From Paenibacillus tyrphae (GTDB lineage: Bacteria; Bacillota; Bacilli; Paenibacillales; NBRC-103111), in assembly GCF_024158745.1 (NCBI RefSeq), contig NZ_JAMZAW010000034.1:1-64000 (forward strand): a stretch of 64,000 nucleotides of DNA, read 5' to 3'. The position numbers and the translations under genes are program-made. Positions within the stretch are counted from its first letter, which is position 1; every line of letters starts with the position of its first letter. Below, piece after piece: positions 54,176-62,516 of this stretch. Under the pieces are notes generated by a model. It did not search any database and had not been told where the DNA came from. It worked only from the letters and a program-made list of their open reading frames with translations.

Positions 54176-54797
54176 ATGCGAATTGTTCTCATTAATATGC
54201 CTTTCGCATCCGTGTACAGACCTTCAATCGAAATTGGCCTTCTTCAATCCGCGCTTGAGAAGTGGGGGATCGCATGTCAAAGCCTTTATTTGAATCTTGA
54301 ATTCGCTTCTATCATCGGCCCGGTTTTGAAAGCGCCATCACTTCGGTTCTCAAGCTGATGAGGAAGGGAGTGAGCATGCTTCAGAATGTACGGCTGCTCA
54401 AATGGTGCGCAGAATTATTGATCACCCCATTGTGGAACTTCCTATACGGTTTTCCCGTCGAGAATGCGCAAGAGTATGAAGAGACTTCCTGCCTAATGCC
54501 CAGCCTGACCCATCTCATGCCACCAGGCAGCGTCAGCCCGATCCGGCTCGACCGCTTCAGTCCTTACTACACCTCGGCAAGCCACTACGGGATTCGTAAT
54601 ATTCGTCCCTTGCGTTCTTACGAACTCGTTTACCCTTCTTTTTCCTCACAAGACCGCATGAATATTGCCTATCATTTCGAAATCAGGTTTCCGACGACCC
54701 GGATTGCAGATGGTATACCATGGCAGTTTCTTTATTTCATGGTCCGACGCCGAGCCTAACCTGGATGAAAGGAATTGATCCGTTTGGTTTCCAATGA
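54176..54797 (+). pseudogene. RiPP-maturation radical SAM protein, deleted remnant
   Basis: The N-terminal frame (54176-54355) gives MRIVLINMPFASVYRPSIEI, then LLQSALEKWGIACQSLYLNL, the cobalamin-binding-like start of the family named RiPP maturation radical SAM protein 1. In another frame the C-terminal part follows at once: SVLKLMRKGVSMLQNVRLLK, WNFLYGFPVEN, LTHLMPPGS and SPIRLDRFSPYYTS. The radical SAM core with its CxxxCxxC (about 300 residues) is missing, and near 54685 another frame change lets DDPDCRWYTMAVSLFHG follow to a stop at 54797. It is a clear relic. The 120 bases before it are AT-rich. Confidence 0.82.
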
Positions 54798-56076
54798 ACA
54801 TGCGAAAGAGGATTCGAGCAATGAGCCCTCTTACCGGAGCTTACTGGCGATTCCCAACTACCGGCTCCTGCTGTTGTCCCAGATTGTGTCAGCCATCGGC
54901 GACGGCGTCTATGCTATCGCTCTCATTTGGCTAATGAAAATTCTTACCGGCAGCGCCCTTCTGATGTCGATTCTGCTTGCCGCAGAAACGGTGCCGCTGC
55001 TGTTGTTTGGCTTGTTTGCGGGCGTTATCGTCGACCGGGGAAGCAAGAAAAAAATCATGATGCTATGCGATATGGCCAGGGGAGGCATTGTCGCTCTTCT
55101 GGTTCTGCTATGGGTGAACGGCTGGCTTCTGCCTTACATGCTCATCATCGCGGCGGTATTGTTATCATCATTCAGCGCTTTCTTCGGCCCTTCGCGTGTC
55201 GTAGCCATCCGTACGCTGGTGCCCGAGGATCACATGGTGCAGGCGCAAAGCTTGGCGCAGCTTGTTCAGACGGTCGTCGGCCTGAGCGCTCCGGCGATAG
55301 GGGCGTGGCTTCTGTATTACGGCACATCATATGCTTTTATATTCAACGCGGCGACGTTCTTCGCTTCATTTCTGTTTATTCGGCTCATTCGGAATGAGCG
55401 GTTGACCGAAACCCGCATCACGACGTTGAATCGCCGCAGCTTCGCCGTGGACTTCAAGGAAGGCATCGTAGCCGTTACTTCCCACGCTCTGCTGCGAAGC
55501 CTGATTCAATATATTGTGCTCATCAACTTTATGCTGGCGCCTACCACATTGCTATTTCCGCTCATTGTGGACGATTCGTCCGAGCTGGCGCTATTTCAAA
55601 TCGCGTTTTTCGTGGGCATTACCGCTGGCGTATTTCTTATCGCCTTGGTGAAAAAATGGCGGCGCATCACCGCGCTGGCCACGGGCATCGGCTTGATGCT
55701 TGTCGGCTTAGGGCTGTTGACTTGGGTACACGGGCTGTACGCGGGGTTATTGTGCGTTTTTGTCGCCGGTCTGGGTAGCCCGCTGGCGAACGTGACGCTG
55801 CAAACGCTGTTTGTGCTCAAAGTGCCCAAAGAGGTGCTCGGAAGAGCTTCCAGTCTCATGAAGGTGCTTCTGGAATCGTCCCGGCCCCTCGCTATGCTGT
55901 TGACCGGGGTATTGCTCACATGGATTCCCGTCCGGTTATTTTTCGGGATCATGGCGCTGTTTGGCGTGCTGCTGGTCGTTACAATGGTGCTGAATCGCAG
56001 CATACGCAAGGACCAGGATGAGCCGAAGCCCGAGCGGATCATCGGCGACAATTCGGCCGTGAAGGAGGTACAGTAA
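54775..56076 (+). CDS. MFS transporter (drug/peptide efflux-like)
   Basis: A 433-residue protein with twelve helices; a Bcr/MdtG-like or macrolide-efflux MFS_3 pattern, with the A motif FAGVIVDRGSKKKIMMLCD after helix 2 and FFASFLFIRLIRNERL closing helix 6. TTG 54775 or the TTG at 54784 are possible starts, with AAAGGA upstream. It begins inside the end of the RiPP radical SAM relic, as if translationally coupled to it. It is uninterrupted, so it may now export something else or give resistance. The stop is followed by a 45-codon ORF. Confidence 0.88.
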   Translation: MIRLVSNEHAKEDSSNEPSYRSLLAIPNYRLLLLSQIVSAIGDGVYAIALIWLMKILTGSALLMSILLAAETVPLLLFGLFAGVIVDRGSKKKIMMLCDMARGGIVALLVLLWVNGWLLPYMLIIAAVLLSSFSAFFGPSRVVAIRTLVPEDHMVQAQSLAQLVQTVVGLSAPAIGAWLLYYGTSYAFIFNAATFFASFLFIRLIRNERLTETRITTLNRRSFAVDFKEGIVAVTSHALLRSLIQYIVLINFMLAPTTLLFPLIVDDSSELALFQIAFFVGITAGVFLIALVKKWRRITALATGIGLMLVGLGLLTWVHGLYAGLLCVFVAGLGSPLANVTLQTLFVLKVPKEVLGRASSLMKVLLESSRPLAMLLTGVLLTWIPVRLFFGIMALFGVLLVVTMVLNRSIRKDQDEPKPERIIGDNSAVKEVQ

Positions 56077-56078
56077 TC

Positions 56079-56216
56079 ATGTTTAAGTATTTGGCGCCTT
56101 CGGAGATGAAAAATGATTTGGCGCGAGGCGGGCGGTCGGCTAAGATAATCCGGCGAGCAAAAGAACGGCCTGTGACCAGCAGCTTTGATAAGAAGCTGTC
56201 AGCATCACAGGCCTGA
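56079..56216 (+). CDS. 45-codon ORF with strong RBS after the MFS gene
   Basis: AAGGAGGTACAGTAATC precedes ATG 56079, two bases after the transporter stop. The frame encodes MFKYLAPSEMKNDLARGGRS and then a basic stretch ending SFDKKLSASQA. The spacing and position make a coupled gene start certain enough, but the end runs through the terminator hairpin at 56167-56213, so the natural gene was probably longer and has been cut. It could be the N-terminus of a lost cluster gene or a leader-like peptide. No family recognised. Confidence 0.45.
   Translation: MFKYLAPSEMKNDLARGGRSAKIIRRAKERPVTSSFDKKLSASQA
56167..56213 (-). terminator. two-part hairpin after the lipoprotein gene
   Basis: GGCCTGTGA (56167-56175) pairs with TCACAGGCC (56205-56213), and an inner CAGCTT/AAGCTG pairs too. 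It follows the lipoprotein stop by 14 bases on the minus strand; the T-rich tail (CGTTCTTTTGC) is moderate. Confidence 0.65.
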
Positions 56217-56226
56217 TTACATTTTA

Positions 56227-56823
56227 TTATTTTATTTCGTCCAGCTTACCGTCCAGCTCGCCCCCGGCGTAGTAGTTATAAATTTTGTTCTTTTTCTCAT
56301 CCAAGTAGGCAAAGGAGGCGCCGTCCGTTTTCTTGGCCTCTTTATCCCATGTGATGAACAACTGGGCTTTGAGCTTTTTCTTCTCGATGCCTTCGATGTC
56401 CACCGAGTCGTCCGGGGACTCGAACTTATACCCGTCCTTCGGCTCGATATCGTATCTCCATACTTGCGCATTGTCCATCGCGCTGGCTACTTTCGCATAC
56501 TTATCGCCAAGCAGCTTCTTCACTTGCTCCTGCGTCAACGGCTCCTTTAATTTCGTCTTCACGAATTCCAGATCAATCTTCGCTTGGTTCCCTTGCTGCG
56601 CATTTTCCGGCTTCTTGTCCGTGTTCGGGGCCGGCTGAGGCTTGGAAGCGTCCGTTGTTCTGGCCGGCGGCGTTTCCGTTTTTGGGGTTTCCGGCTTTCC
56701 GGCGTCCGGTTTTTGCTCCTGCTTCACGGGAATCTGGGTTCCCGTCTCCTCCGTCTTGCCTGCACATCCCCCAAGCGCTAACGCCGCGCCTACGGCGAGC
56801 AGCAGCAGCTTCGTTTTGTTCAT
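56227..56823 (-). CDS. lipoprotein of unknown function
   Basis: A 198-residue lipoprotein with signal LLLLAVGAALALGGC and lipid-modified Cys20. Residues 21-80 are a Pro/Lys/Thr/Gln-rich flexible linker. The C-terminal globular part (LEFVKTKLKEPLTQEQVKKL, WRYDIEPKDGYKF, KAQLFITWDKEAKK) is like the SmpA/OmlA-BLIP fold of small envelope proteins (x-G-x-x-Y/W-R-Y-D). Family not certain. ATG with GGGGAGACAGCT. Confidence 0.75.
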   Translation of the reverse strand: MNKTKLLLLAVGAALALGGCAGKTEETGTQIPVKQEQKPDAGKPETPKTETPPARTTDASKPQPAPNTDKKPENAQQGNQAKIDLEFVKTKLKEPLTQEQVKKLLGDKYAKVASAMDNAQVWRYDIEPKDGYKFESPDDSVDIEGIEKKKLKAQLFITWDKEAKKTDGASFAYLDEKKNKIYNYYAGGELDGKLDEIK

Positions 56824-57053
56824 AGCTGTCTCCCCTGGTTCTATAATTTCTCAGTTCGTATACTAAGACGAACAGCAAGAAGAAATGTTTCACTTTTCCT
56901 AGAAATGCCCCAATTTCAAGGACTTGTGCGGGTTGTCGAGCGCGTCGCATAATACGCCGTCAAAGCTGCCTGACGCAATCCTGATAAACTGATGACTACA
57001 CTTTGTCTCGGATAAGCCGTGTGGTATAATGGGAAATCATAGCCACTCGATTA

Positions 57054-58037
57054 TTGACGGAATGTGGAGGGATTTTTATTCTTTACGTGGCCGCGTTTCT
57101 TATGTCATTTACGATCGTATTCCTGCTCATCCCCCCGCTGCGCCGCTTGGCGTTTCGCATCGATTTTGTCGACAAGCCCAAAGTCGACAACGAAAGAAAA
57201 ATACATAGAGAACCGATCCCATTGACGGCCGGGCTTGCCATCTTCGTGGGGTTCGTGATCACCTACCTGTGCTTCGTAAGGGACGATTGGAAGCAGTCCG
57301 CCGCCATCCTGGCGGGGTCGCTGCTGATTCTCGTCATCGGCATGGTGGACGACTGGTACAAAACCCACGGCAAGGAGCTCGCCGCTTGGCCGAAGCTGAT
57401 CGTACAGCTCTCCGCAGCCGTTATCGTGTACAGCTCCGGCGTCGTCTTTTACGGGTTCAACAATCCGTTCACCGGAAGCGACGTCATCCTGCCGGTCTGG
57501 TTGCAATTTTTTCTGACGGTCATGTGGATTTTCGGGGTGACGACGGTCATTAACTTTACGGACGGCATGGACGGGCTGGCTGGCGGCCTATCGGCGATTT
57601 CGGCGGTCACGCTGTTCGTTGTCGCGCTGGCCAAAGCGCAATCCGATTCGGCGATGCTCGCTATCATCCTGGTCGGAGCGGCGCTAGCCTACTTGAAATA
57701 CAACAAGCCTCCGGCCAAAGTGTTCATGGGCGACGCGGGCGCGACGCTGTTCGGCTTTCTGCTCGGCGTCATCGCGTTGGACGGGGCGTTCAAAGGCGCT
57801 ACCGTACTGTCGCTGCTCGTTCCGATCCTGGCGCTCGGTGTACCGATCTTCGACAACCTGTTCGTCGTGTTCAAGCGGATGATGAACGGCAAGCCGATCT
57901 ATCAGGCCGACGCCAGCCAAGCGCATTACCGGCTGCTGCGCAGCGGCTTGAATCCGAAGCAAGTCGTGCTGTTTCTTTGCTTGATCAATACGTGCTTTAG
58001 CTTAACTTCGATTATTTTACTATTGCTTACGGTATAA
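57054..58037 (+). CDS. tagO: TagO/WecA-type undecaprenyl-phosphate GlcNAc-1-P transferase
   Basis: About 325 residues with ten to eleven helices, starting teichoic acid or other wall polymer synthesis on undecaprenyl phosphate. Motifs: IHREPIPLTAGLAIF, GMVDDWYKTH (DDxxD-like), VINFTDGMDGLAGG and FMGDAGATLFG. The HIHH loop (usually DRxHLHHRL) is reduced to DASQAHYRLLRSG. The start is unclear: TTG 57054 is before the ribosome binding site GGAGGG, while ATT at 57078, six bases after it, or GTG at 57087 would fit position better. With tagA (36234) it suggests wall teichoic acid. Confidence 0.88.
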   Translation: MTECGGIFILYVAAFLMSFTIVFLLIPPLRRLAFRIDFVDKPKVDNERKIHREPIPLTAGLAIFVGFVITYLCFVRDDWKQSAAILAGSLLILVIGMVDDWYKTHGKELAAWPKLIVQLSAAVIVYSSGVVFYGFNNPFTGSDVILPVWLQFFLTVMWIFGVTTVINFTDGMDGLAGGLSAISAVTLFVVALAKAQSDSAMLAIILVGAALAYLKYNKPPAKVFMGDAGATLFGFLLGVIALDGAFKGATVLSLLVPILALGVPIFDNLFVVFKRMMNGKPIYQADASQAHYRLLRSGLNPKQVVLFLCLINTCFSLTSIILLLLTV

Positions 58038-58063
58038 TCCATCGCGTCATTTATAGGAATTGC

Positions 58064-58110
58064 AAAACAAGCCCTGCCGCACAATTGCGGTAAGGCTTGT
58101 TTTGTTTTTT
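58064..58110 (+). terminator. terminator of the tagO-like gene
   Basis: AAAACAAGCC (58064-58073) and GGCTTGTTTT (58094-58103), with inner CCGC/GCGG pairing, followed by GTTTTTTAT. Confidence 0.92.
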
Positions 58111-58190
58111 ATAGCCAAAGTCATCTCTACCTTAAATATTCTTAATATTAACGATTCTTTATATACTAAACGTATCTCTATTTCAAGGTA

Positions 58191-58211
58191 ATTCGTATAA
58201 TAGATACGAAT
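58191..58211 (+). promoter_or_regulatory. inverted repeat over the -10 of the beta-helix gene
   Basis: ATTCGTAT and ATACGAAT, separated by five bases, form a perfect 8-bp inverted repeat that contains the -10 hexamer TATAAT (58196-58201). The start codon of the Tat-exported protein is 23 bases downstream. No good -35 is present, so an activator or repressor at this site is likely. Confidence 0.55.
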
Positions 58212-58234
58212 TGTATAGTAATGGAGGTCAGATC

Positions 58235-59524
58235 ATGAATAACGACAACAAACAAATCAGCAGAAGAAAGCTGCTAGCTTCCCTGGGAACGCTCGGAGTC
58301 GGCGCCGCAGGAGCCAGTCTTTTAAGCGGCGTTGACAAAGTGTACGGAAGCTCCGTTGCGAATGCCGTTTACGGCTCCGCTGCGCTCAATGTCCCGAGCA
58401 CAAATTTCGTAAGTGTCACGGACGCCCCTTTCCAAGCCGATCCCACCGGGCAAAACGATAGCTCGAAAGCGATCAACGATGCTTTTGCCTACGCCGGCCA
58501 AACCAGAAAAGCCGTATTTTTCCCTGGCGGAACCTATCTTATAAAAGAACCGATCAACGTTCCATTGCACGTAAGCTTTTACGGTGTGGGACAAGCCTCC
58601 GAAATTAAAGCGATAGCCCCTATAAGCATGTTTAAATTTGCAAGCCAAGGCACAAGCGAGTACGGAAACCGGTATGGGGAAATGTCCGGATTGTACATCA
58701 ATGGCAATCAAATTGCGACAATCGGACTGGAATTGGCCTTTGTCGTCGTGGAGCGATTATTTCAAGCGGTTCAAATCGAAAATGTACTCGGTCCGGCCGT
58801 ACGAATGGATTCATCCCAAAACAATACGTTCGTGTCCGTGAACATTGAACGCTGCACACAAGGCATCGTCCTGCTCAATGGAGCCGGCAATAACGCCTTC
58901 TACCGCTGCGAGATTAACGATCCCCGAGACGTAGGGATATTGTTTGATTCGAATGAATCCCTTACCGGTTACGGTAAAAATGACTTCAATAATCAATCCA
59001 CCGGCAACGAGTTCGATAAATGCATTATCGAAAGAGGCACAACCGCCAATTACGGAGTTCACATCAAGACCGGATACCGAAACGTATTTTGGAATTGCGA
59101 CATCATCGCCGGCAGGCTGGCCAAAGTAAAGATCGAATTCGGCAAATATCAATCGCTTAATGGATTTTACCGCTGTACCTTTACATGCTCGGATAATGAG
59201 GTCGCCATTTCGGCGGGAGGCTACCGAACGATGATTCAAGACTCGATCATCGACGGGTATAAGGAAGCCAATCCGACCTGCATTGAAGTATTCAACGAAA
59301 CGCATATCATTCATTGTCACCTTAGTGCGAAGACATACAAGATTGTGAACAAAGCCGGAGATCAAAAATATAATATCCGCTTCAAGCCGCTTAACGCGAT
59401 GGGATCGACGGAAGAGCGGCCGAACCACGGACATATGGGAGTCGGGGTTCAATATTTTAATATTGCCACCGGAATGCTCGAAATCTGGAACGGCGAGGCA
59501 TGGAAAAGCGTAGCCTACAAATAA
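58235..59524 (+). CDS. Tat-exported right-handed beta-helix protein
   Basis: A 429-residue protein. The N-terminus NKQISRRKLLASLGTLGVGA is a twin-arginine signal. The mature part begins with the pectate-lyase-3-like opening FVSVTDAPFQADPTGQNDSS and AVFFPGGTYLIKEPINVP, followed by many short turns typical of a parallel beta-helix (FWNCDIIAGR, FYRCTFTCSDNEVA). The end (YFNIATGMLEIWNGEAWKSV) is like phage-tail/surface-protein caps. No catalytic set is clear. ATG 58235 has GGAGG eight bases upstream. It may bind or cleave a polysaccharide; Tat export suggests folding in the cytoplasm. Confidence 0.8.
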   Translation: MNNDNKQISRRKLLASLGTLGVGAAGASLLSGVDKVYGSSVANAVYGSAALNVPSTNFVSVTDAPFQADPTGQNDSSKAINDAFAYAGQTRKAVFFPGGTYLIKEPINVPLHVSFYGVGQASEIKAIAPISMFKFASQGTSEYGNRYGEMSGLYINGNQIATIGLELAFVVVERLFQAVQIENVLGPAVRMDSSQNNTFVSVNIERCTQGIVLLNGAGNNAFYRCEINDPRDVGILFDSNESLTGYGKNDFNNQSTGNEFDKCIIERGTTANYGVHIKTGYRNVFWNCDIIAGRLAKVKIEFGKYQSLNGFYRCTFTCSDNEVAISAGGYRTMIQDSIIDGYKEANPTCIEVFNETHIIHCHLSAKTYKIVNKAGDQKYNIRFKPLNAMGSTEERPNHGHMGVGVQYFNIATGMLEIWNGEAWKSVAYK

Positions 59525-59550
59525 TCGCTTTAATCCTTCTGAACAACGGC

Positions 59551-59597
59551 AAAGCCGGTTCCAGGCTCCTTCTTTCGGAAGAGCCCGGAACCGGCTT
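59551..59597. terminator. hairpin between convergent genes
   Basis: AAGCCGGTTCC and GGAACCGGCTT, with an inner GGCTC/GAGCC pairing, form a very stable stem between the beta-helix gene and the convergent dehydrogenase gene. No U tract on either strand. Confidence 0.6.
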
Positions 59598-59628
59598 GGG
59601 TCATGCCGTACGCTTCACAATTTTCCGG

Positions 59629-60630
59629 TTAATAAGTGAGTAGTACACCGAGCGTTTCCTTCGGGGCGCGCAAGTACCATTCGTACGCCTCTCCCACCCG
59701 GTCCACGGGAAGCTTCTTGGAAATTAGCGGCATGACGTCGATCTTCCGCTCGCCAAGCAGACGAATATATTCGTACATATTGCGCCCTTCCGTCCAACGG
59801 ACGAAGCCAACCGGATAATCGACGCCATCCTGCTCGTAAGCGGCGTCATACCGCCCCGGGCCGCCCGCACGCGCGATGCGCAATTCCGCTTCTTTGGCGA
59901 ACATAAGCTCCCGGGACAGCTCCGCATGCATGTCCCCTACGATGACAATACGGCCCCGGTCCCGCAGCCAGCCCAGCGACCGGTTCAACAGCTCCGCGCC
60001 CCCGCCGCCGGCGCACAAGACGACCGCATCCGCGCCTTCGACCAAATAATCTGCCCGCAGCGAAGCTTCCAGCTCTTCGTAAGAAGCAAACACCGTTTGG
60101 AGCCCGGATCGCCGGAGCATTGAGCACCGCTCCTCCAGCAAGTCCAGCGCGTACACCCGGTATCCCGCCGCTTCCGCAATCTGGCAGGTGAGCTGGCCGA
60201 GAATGCCCAGCCCGACCACGGCTACTTTGCTGCCGAATTGCAGGTCGGCTTGCCGAAGTCCGTGAATCGCAATCGCTCCGAGTCCGACGAACGCCGCCTC
60301 TTCGGCCGGCAGGGAGTCCGGGATCGGAACGGCGAGCGCTTTGGGGACGGCGAGCAGTTCCGCGTGCTTCACGTACGGGGCTCCGTAGCAGGCGACCCGG
60401 TCACCCGGGCGGACATGTGTCACGCCTTCGCCGGTTTGGAGCACCGTGCCGACTGCGCTGTAGCCGAGCGAGACCGGAGTCGCGCCGGCCCGTTTCTTCA
60501 TTTCGATCTCGGTGCCCGGGCTGATCGCCGAACATATCGTGCGAACCAGAATCATATTCGGCTCCACGACCGGCTCGGGCACTTGTCTGACCTCCGCCTC
60601 TCCGTTGATGGCGACTACTGCCCTCATCAT
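59629..60630 (-). CDS. zinc-type (MDR) dehydrogenase
   Basis: A 333-residue medium-chain dehydrogenase/reductase. The GroES-like domain keeps SPGTEIEMKKRAG and GYSAVGTVLQTGEGV but lacks the usual catalytic-zinc GHE and the structural four-Cys loop. The NAD-binding VAVVGLGILGQLTCQIAEAAG is intact. This fits the bi-domain subgroup often acting on sugar-derived alcohols (BchC/ L-threonine-dehydrogenase-like). It follows the sugar ABC genes by 33 bases, so probably acts on the imported sugar or derivative. Confidence 0.82.
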   Translation of the reverse strand: MMRAVVAINGEAEVRQVPEPVVEPNMILVRTICSAISPGTEIEMKKRAGATPVSLGYSAVGTVLQTGEGVTHVRPGDRVACYGAPYVKHAELLAVPKALAVPIPDSLPAEEAAFVGLGAIAIHGLRQADLQFGSKVAVVGLGILGQLTCQIAEAAGYRVYALDLLEERCSMLRRSGLQTVFASYEELEASLRADYLVEGADAVVLCAGGGGAELLNRSLGWLRDRGRIVIVGDMHAELSRELMFAKEAELRIARAGGPGRYDAAYEQDGVDYPVGFVRWTEGRNMYEYIRLLGERKIDVMPLISKKLPVDRVGEAYEWYLRAPKETLGVLLTY

Positions 60631-60663
60631 GGTTTCCCCTCTCTCTTTCCTAACCGAATCTAA

Positions 60664-61476
60664 TTATTTTAAGCCGGACATCGTAATGCCTTCGGTGAAG
60701 TAACGCTGGAAAAACAAAAAGATTAAAAACGTCGGAACGAACGAGATGACCGCCCCGGCCATTTCGAAGCCGAAATTGCCCTCCTTGGTCAACAAGGAAG
60801 CGAGACCAACCGTGAGCGGGAACATTTTCTCGGACGTCGTAAAAATAAGCGGCGTGAACAAGTCGTTCCAGCACGAGATGAACGCAAACGTTCCGACCGT
60901 CGCCAGCGCCGGCTTGGCCAGCGGCACCATGAGCCGGAACAAGATTTTGAAATCCCCGGCCCCGTCGAGATAAGCCGCTTCTTCCAGATCCTTGGGAATC
61001 GTCTGCATGAACTGCCGTACCAGAAATACGCCCATGATCGCCCACAGCTCCGGCACGATAATGGCGGAATACGTGTTGATCCAATGCATTTTGCTGAACA
61101 TGATGTATTTGGGAATAATTAGCATTTGATTCGGGATCATGACCATCGCCATAAAGCACCAGAAGATCGTCTCTTTGAACCGAAACTGCTTTTTGGCGAA
61201 AATATATCCGAGCACGCCGGCGAAAAACATCTGCGTCGCCACCGGCACCAACGTTATGACAAGCGAGTTGAATAGCCAGCGCGTCATGCTGCCGCTGTTG
61301 AAAATGTAGCCGTAGTTGTACCAGGTCGGCCGGTCGGGAATCCAAAAGGAAGGATCGGCGAGCGCCACATCCAGCTTTTTGAACGACCCGAGCACCATGA
61401 CGATAAACGGGAACATGAACGCGATGCCCGCCAGCACGAGCGGGATATAGACCAGCGCTTTTCGCCCAGCCGTCAT
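60664..61476 (-). CDS. carbohydrate ABC permease (MalG type)
   Basis: A 270-residue six-helix permease, CUT1 family. The EAA loop is EEAAYLDGAGDFKILFRLM followed by VPLAKPAL. C-terminus FFQRYFTEGITMSGLK is the typical MalG-like end. ATG 61476 has AAGGAGG upstream. Works with the MalF-type permease and binding protein upstream; the ATPase must come from elsewhere (such as a shared MsmX). Confidence 0.93.
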   Translation of the reverse strand: MTAGRKALVYIPLVLAGIAFMFPFIVMVLGSFKKLDVALADPSFWIPDRPTWYNYGYIFNSGSMTRWLFNSLVITLVPVATQMFFAGVLGYIFAKKQFRFKETIFWCFMAMVMIPNQMLIIPKYIMFSKMHWINTYSAIIVPELWAIMGVFLVRQFMQTIPKDLEEAAYLDGAGDFKILFRLMVPLAKPALATVGTFAFISCWNDLFTPLIFTTSEKMFPLTVGLASLLTKEGNFGFEMAGAVISFVPTFLIFLFFQRYFTEGITMSGLK

Positions 61477-61503
61477 GCCGTTCGCCTCCTTTCTCCGCGA
61501 AGT

Positions 61504-62451
61504 TTAATGGTAGGATACGTCTTTGCCGAGAAATTTGCGCTGCACGAGAGAGATCGTAAAAATGATGAAAAAGAGCACATACGCCAGCACGCTGCCGTAG
61601 CCGAAGCGCAGCGACGTGAAGCCTTCCTGATACAAGTAGTACACGATCGTCGTCGTCGAATAATCCGGGCCGCCTCCCGTCAGCAGAAACGCGGAGTCGA
61701 AAATTTGAAACGAACCGATGGTCGTAATGATCGCCACGTAAAAATGAATCGGCAGCAGCAGCGGAAACGTGACGCTCCAGAACGTTCGCCAGCCCGTCGC
61801 GCCGTCCATCTTCGCCGCTTCGTACAGGTGCCCCGGAATCGACTGCAGCCCGGCGTAATAATACACCATCGTGCTGCCGCACACTTTGAAAATGCTCAAA
61901 GCGGCCAACACCGGCAACGCCTGCTTCGAATCGGAGAAAAAGAGCTGCGGTTCGATCCCCGCGTAGCTGAGCAGATGGTTGACCACCCCGTAGTCCGTTC
62001 CCTTGAACAGCCAGGCCCAGATGCCTGACAAGATGACGAACGACGTGACGACCGGAAGGAAGAACATCCCTTTGAACAGTCCGGCCAGCTTGACTTTGGA
62101 ATAGACAAGCAGCGCCAGAATCAAGCCGAGTGCCATCGTCGGCACGATATAATAGACCGAGAACAGCACGGTATTCCAGATCGACCGCCAGGCCAGCTTA
62201 TCCTGCAGGAACCGTTCCCAATTGTCGAGGCCCGCGAAGGACGGCTCGCCGATCATCGGCCAATCCATGAAGGTCAGCACGAAGCTGAAGACGAGCGGAG
62301 CGAACTGAAATACGAGAAAATGCAGCAGCACCGGCACCAGAAACACGTAGATGATGGCGTTCTTTTTCCAGCTCTGCGCGATGCGGCCGGACAGCTGGCT
62401 GCGATGGTGAATATGCGAGTTTCGTACGGATTCCATACGGCGAATCGTCAC
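61504..62451 (-). CDS. carbohydrate ABC permease (MalF type)
   Basis: A 315-residue six-helix permease with the EAA loop YEAAKMDGATGWRTFWSVTF and a typical end (YRKF-like VQRKFLGKDVSYH). GTG 62451 touches GGAG and the ATG fifteen bases later is 14 bases from it, so the exact start is uncertain. Between the binding protein and the MalG-type permease, 65 bases after the former. Confidence 0.9.
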   Translation of the reverse strand: MTIRRMESVRNSHIHHRSQLSGRIAQSWKKNAIIYVFLVPVLLHFLVFQFAPLVFSFVLTFMDWPMIGEPSFAGLDNWERFLQDKLAWRSIWNTVLFSVYYIVPTMALGLILALLVYSKVKLAGLFKGMFFLPVVTSFVILSGIWAWLFKGTDYGVVNHLLSYAGIEPQLFFSDSKQALPVLAALSIFKVCGSTMVYYYAGLQSIPGHLYEAAKMDGATGWRTFWSVTFPLLLPIHFYVAIITTIGSFQIFDSAFLLTGGGPDYSTTTIVYYLYQEGFTSLRFGYGSVLAYVLFFIIFTISLVQRKFLGKDVSYH

Positions 62452-62516
62452 CTCCGGCAGGTCCGAGGTGCAGAGAAAGGCAGTCGCTGCCCCTCCCCGC
62501 CACTTTGGTTTTGGAA

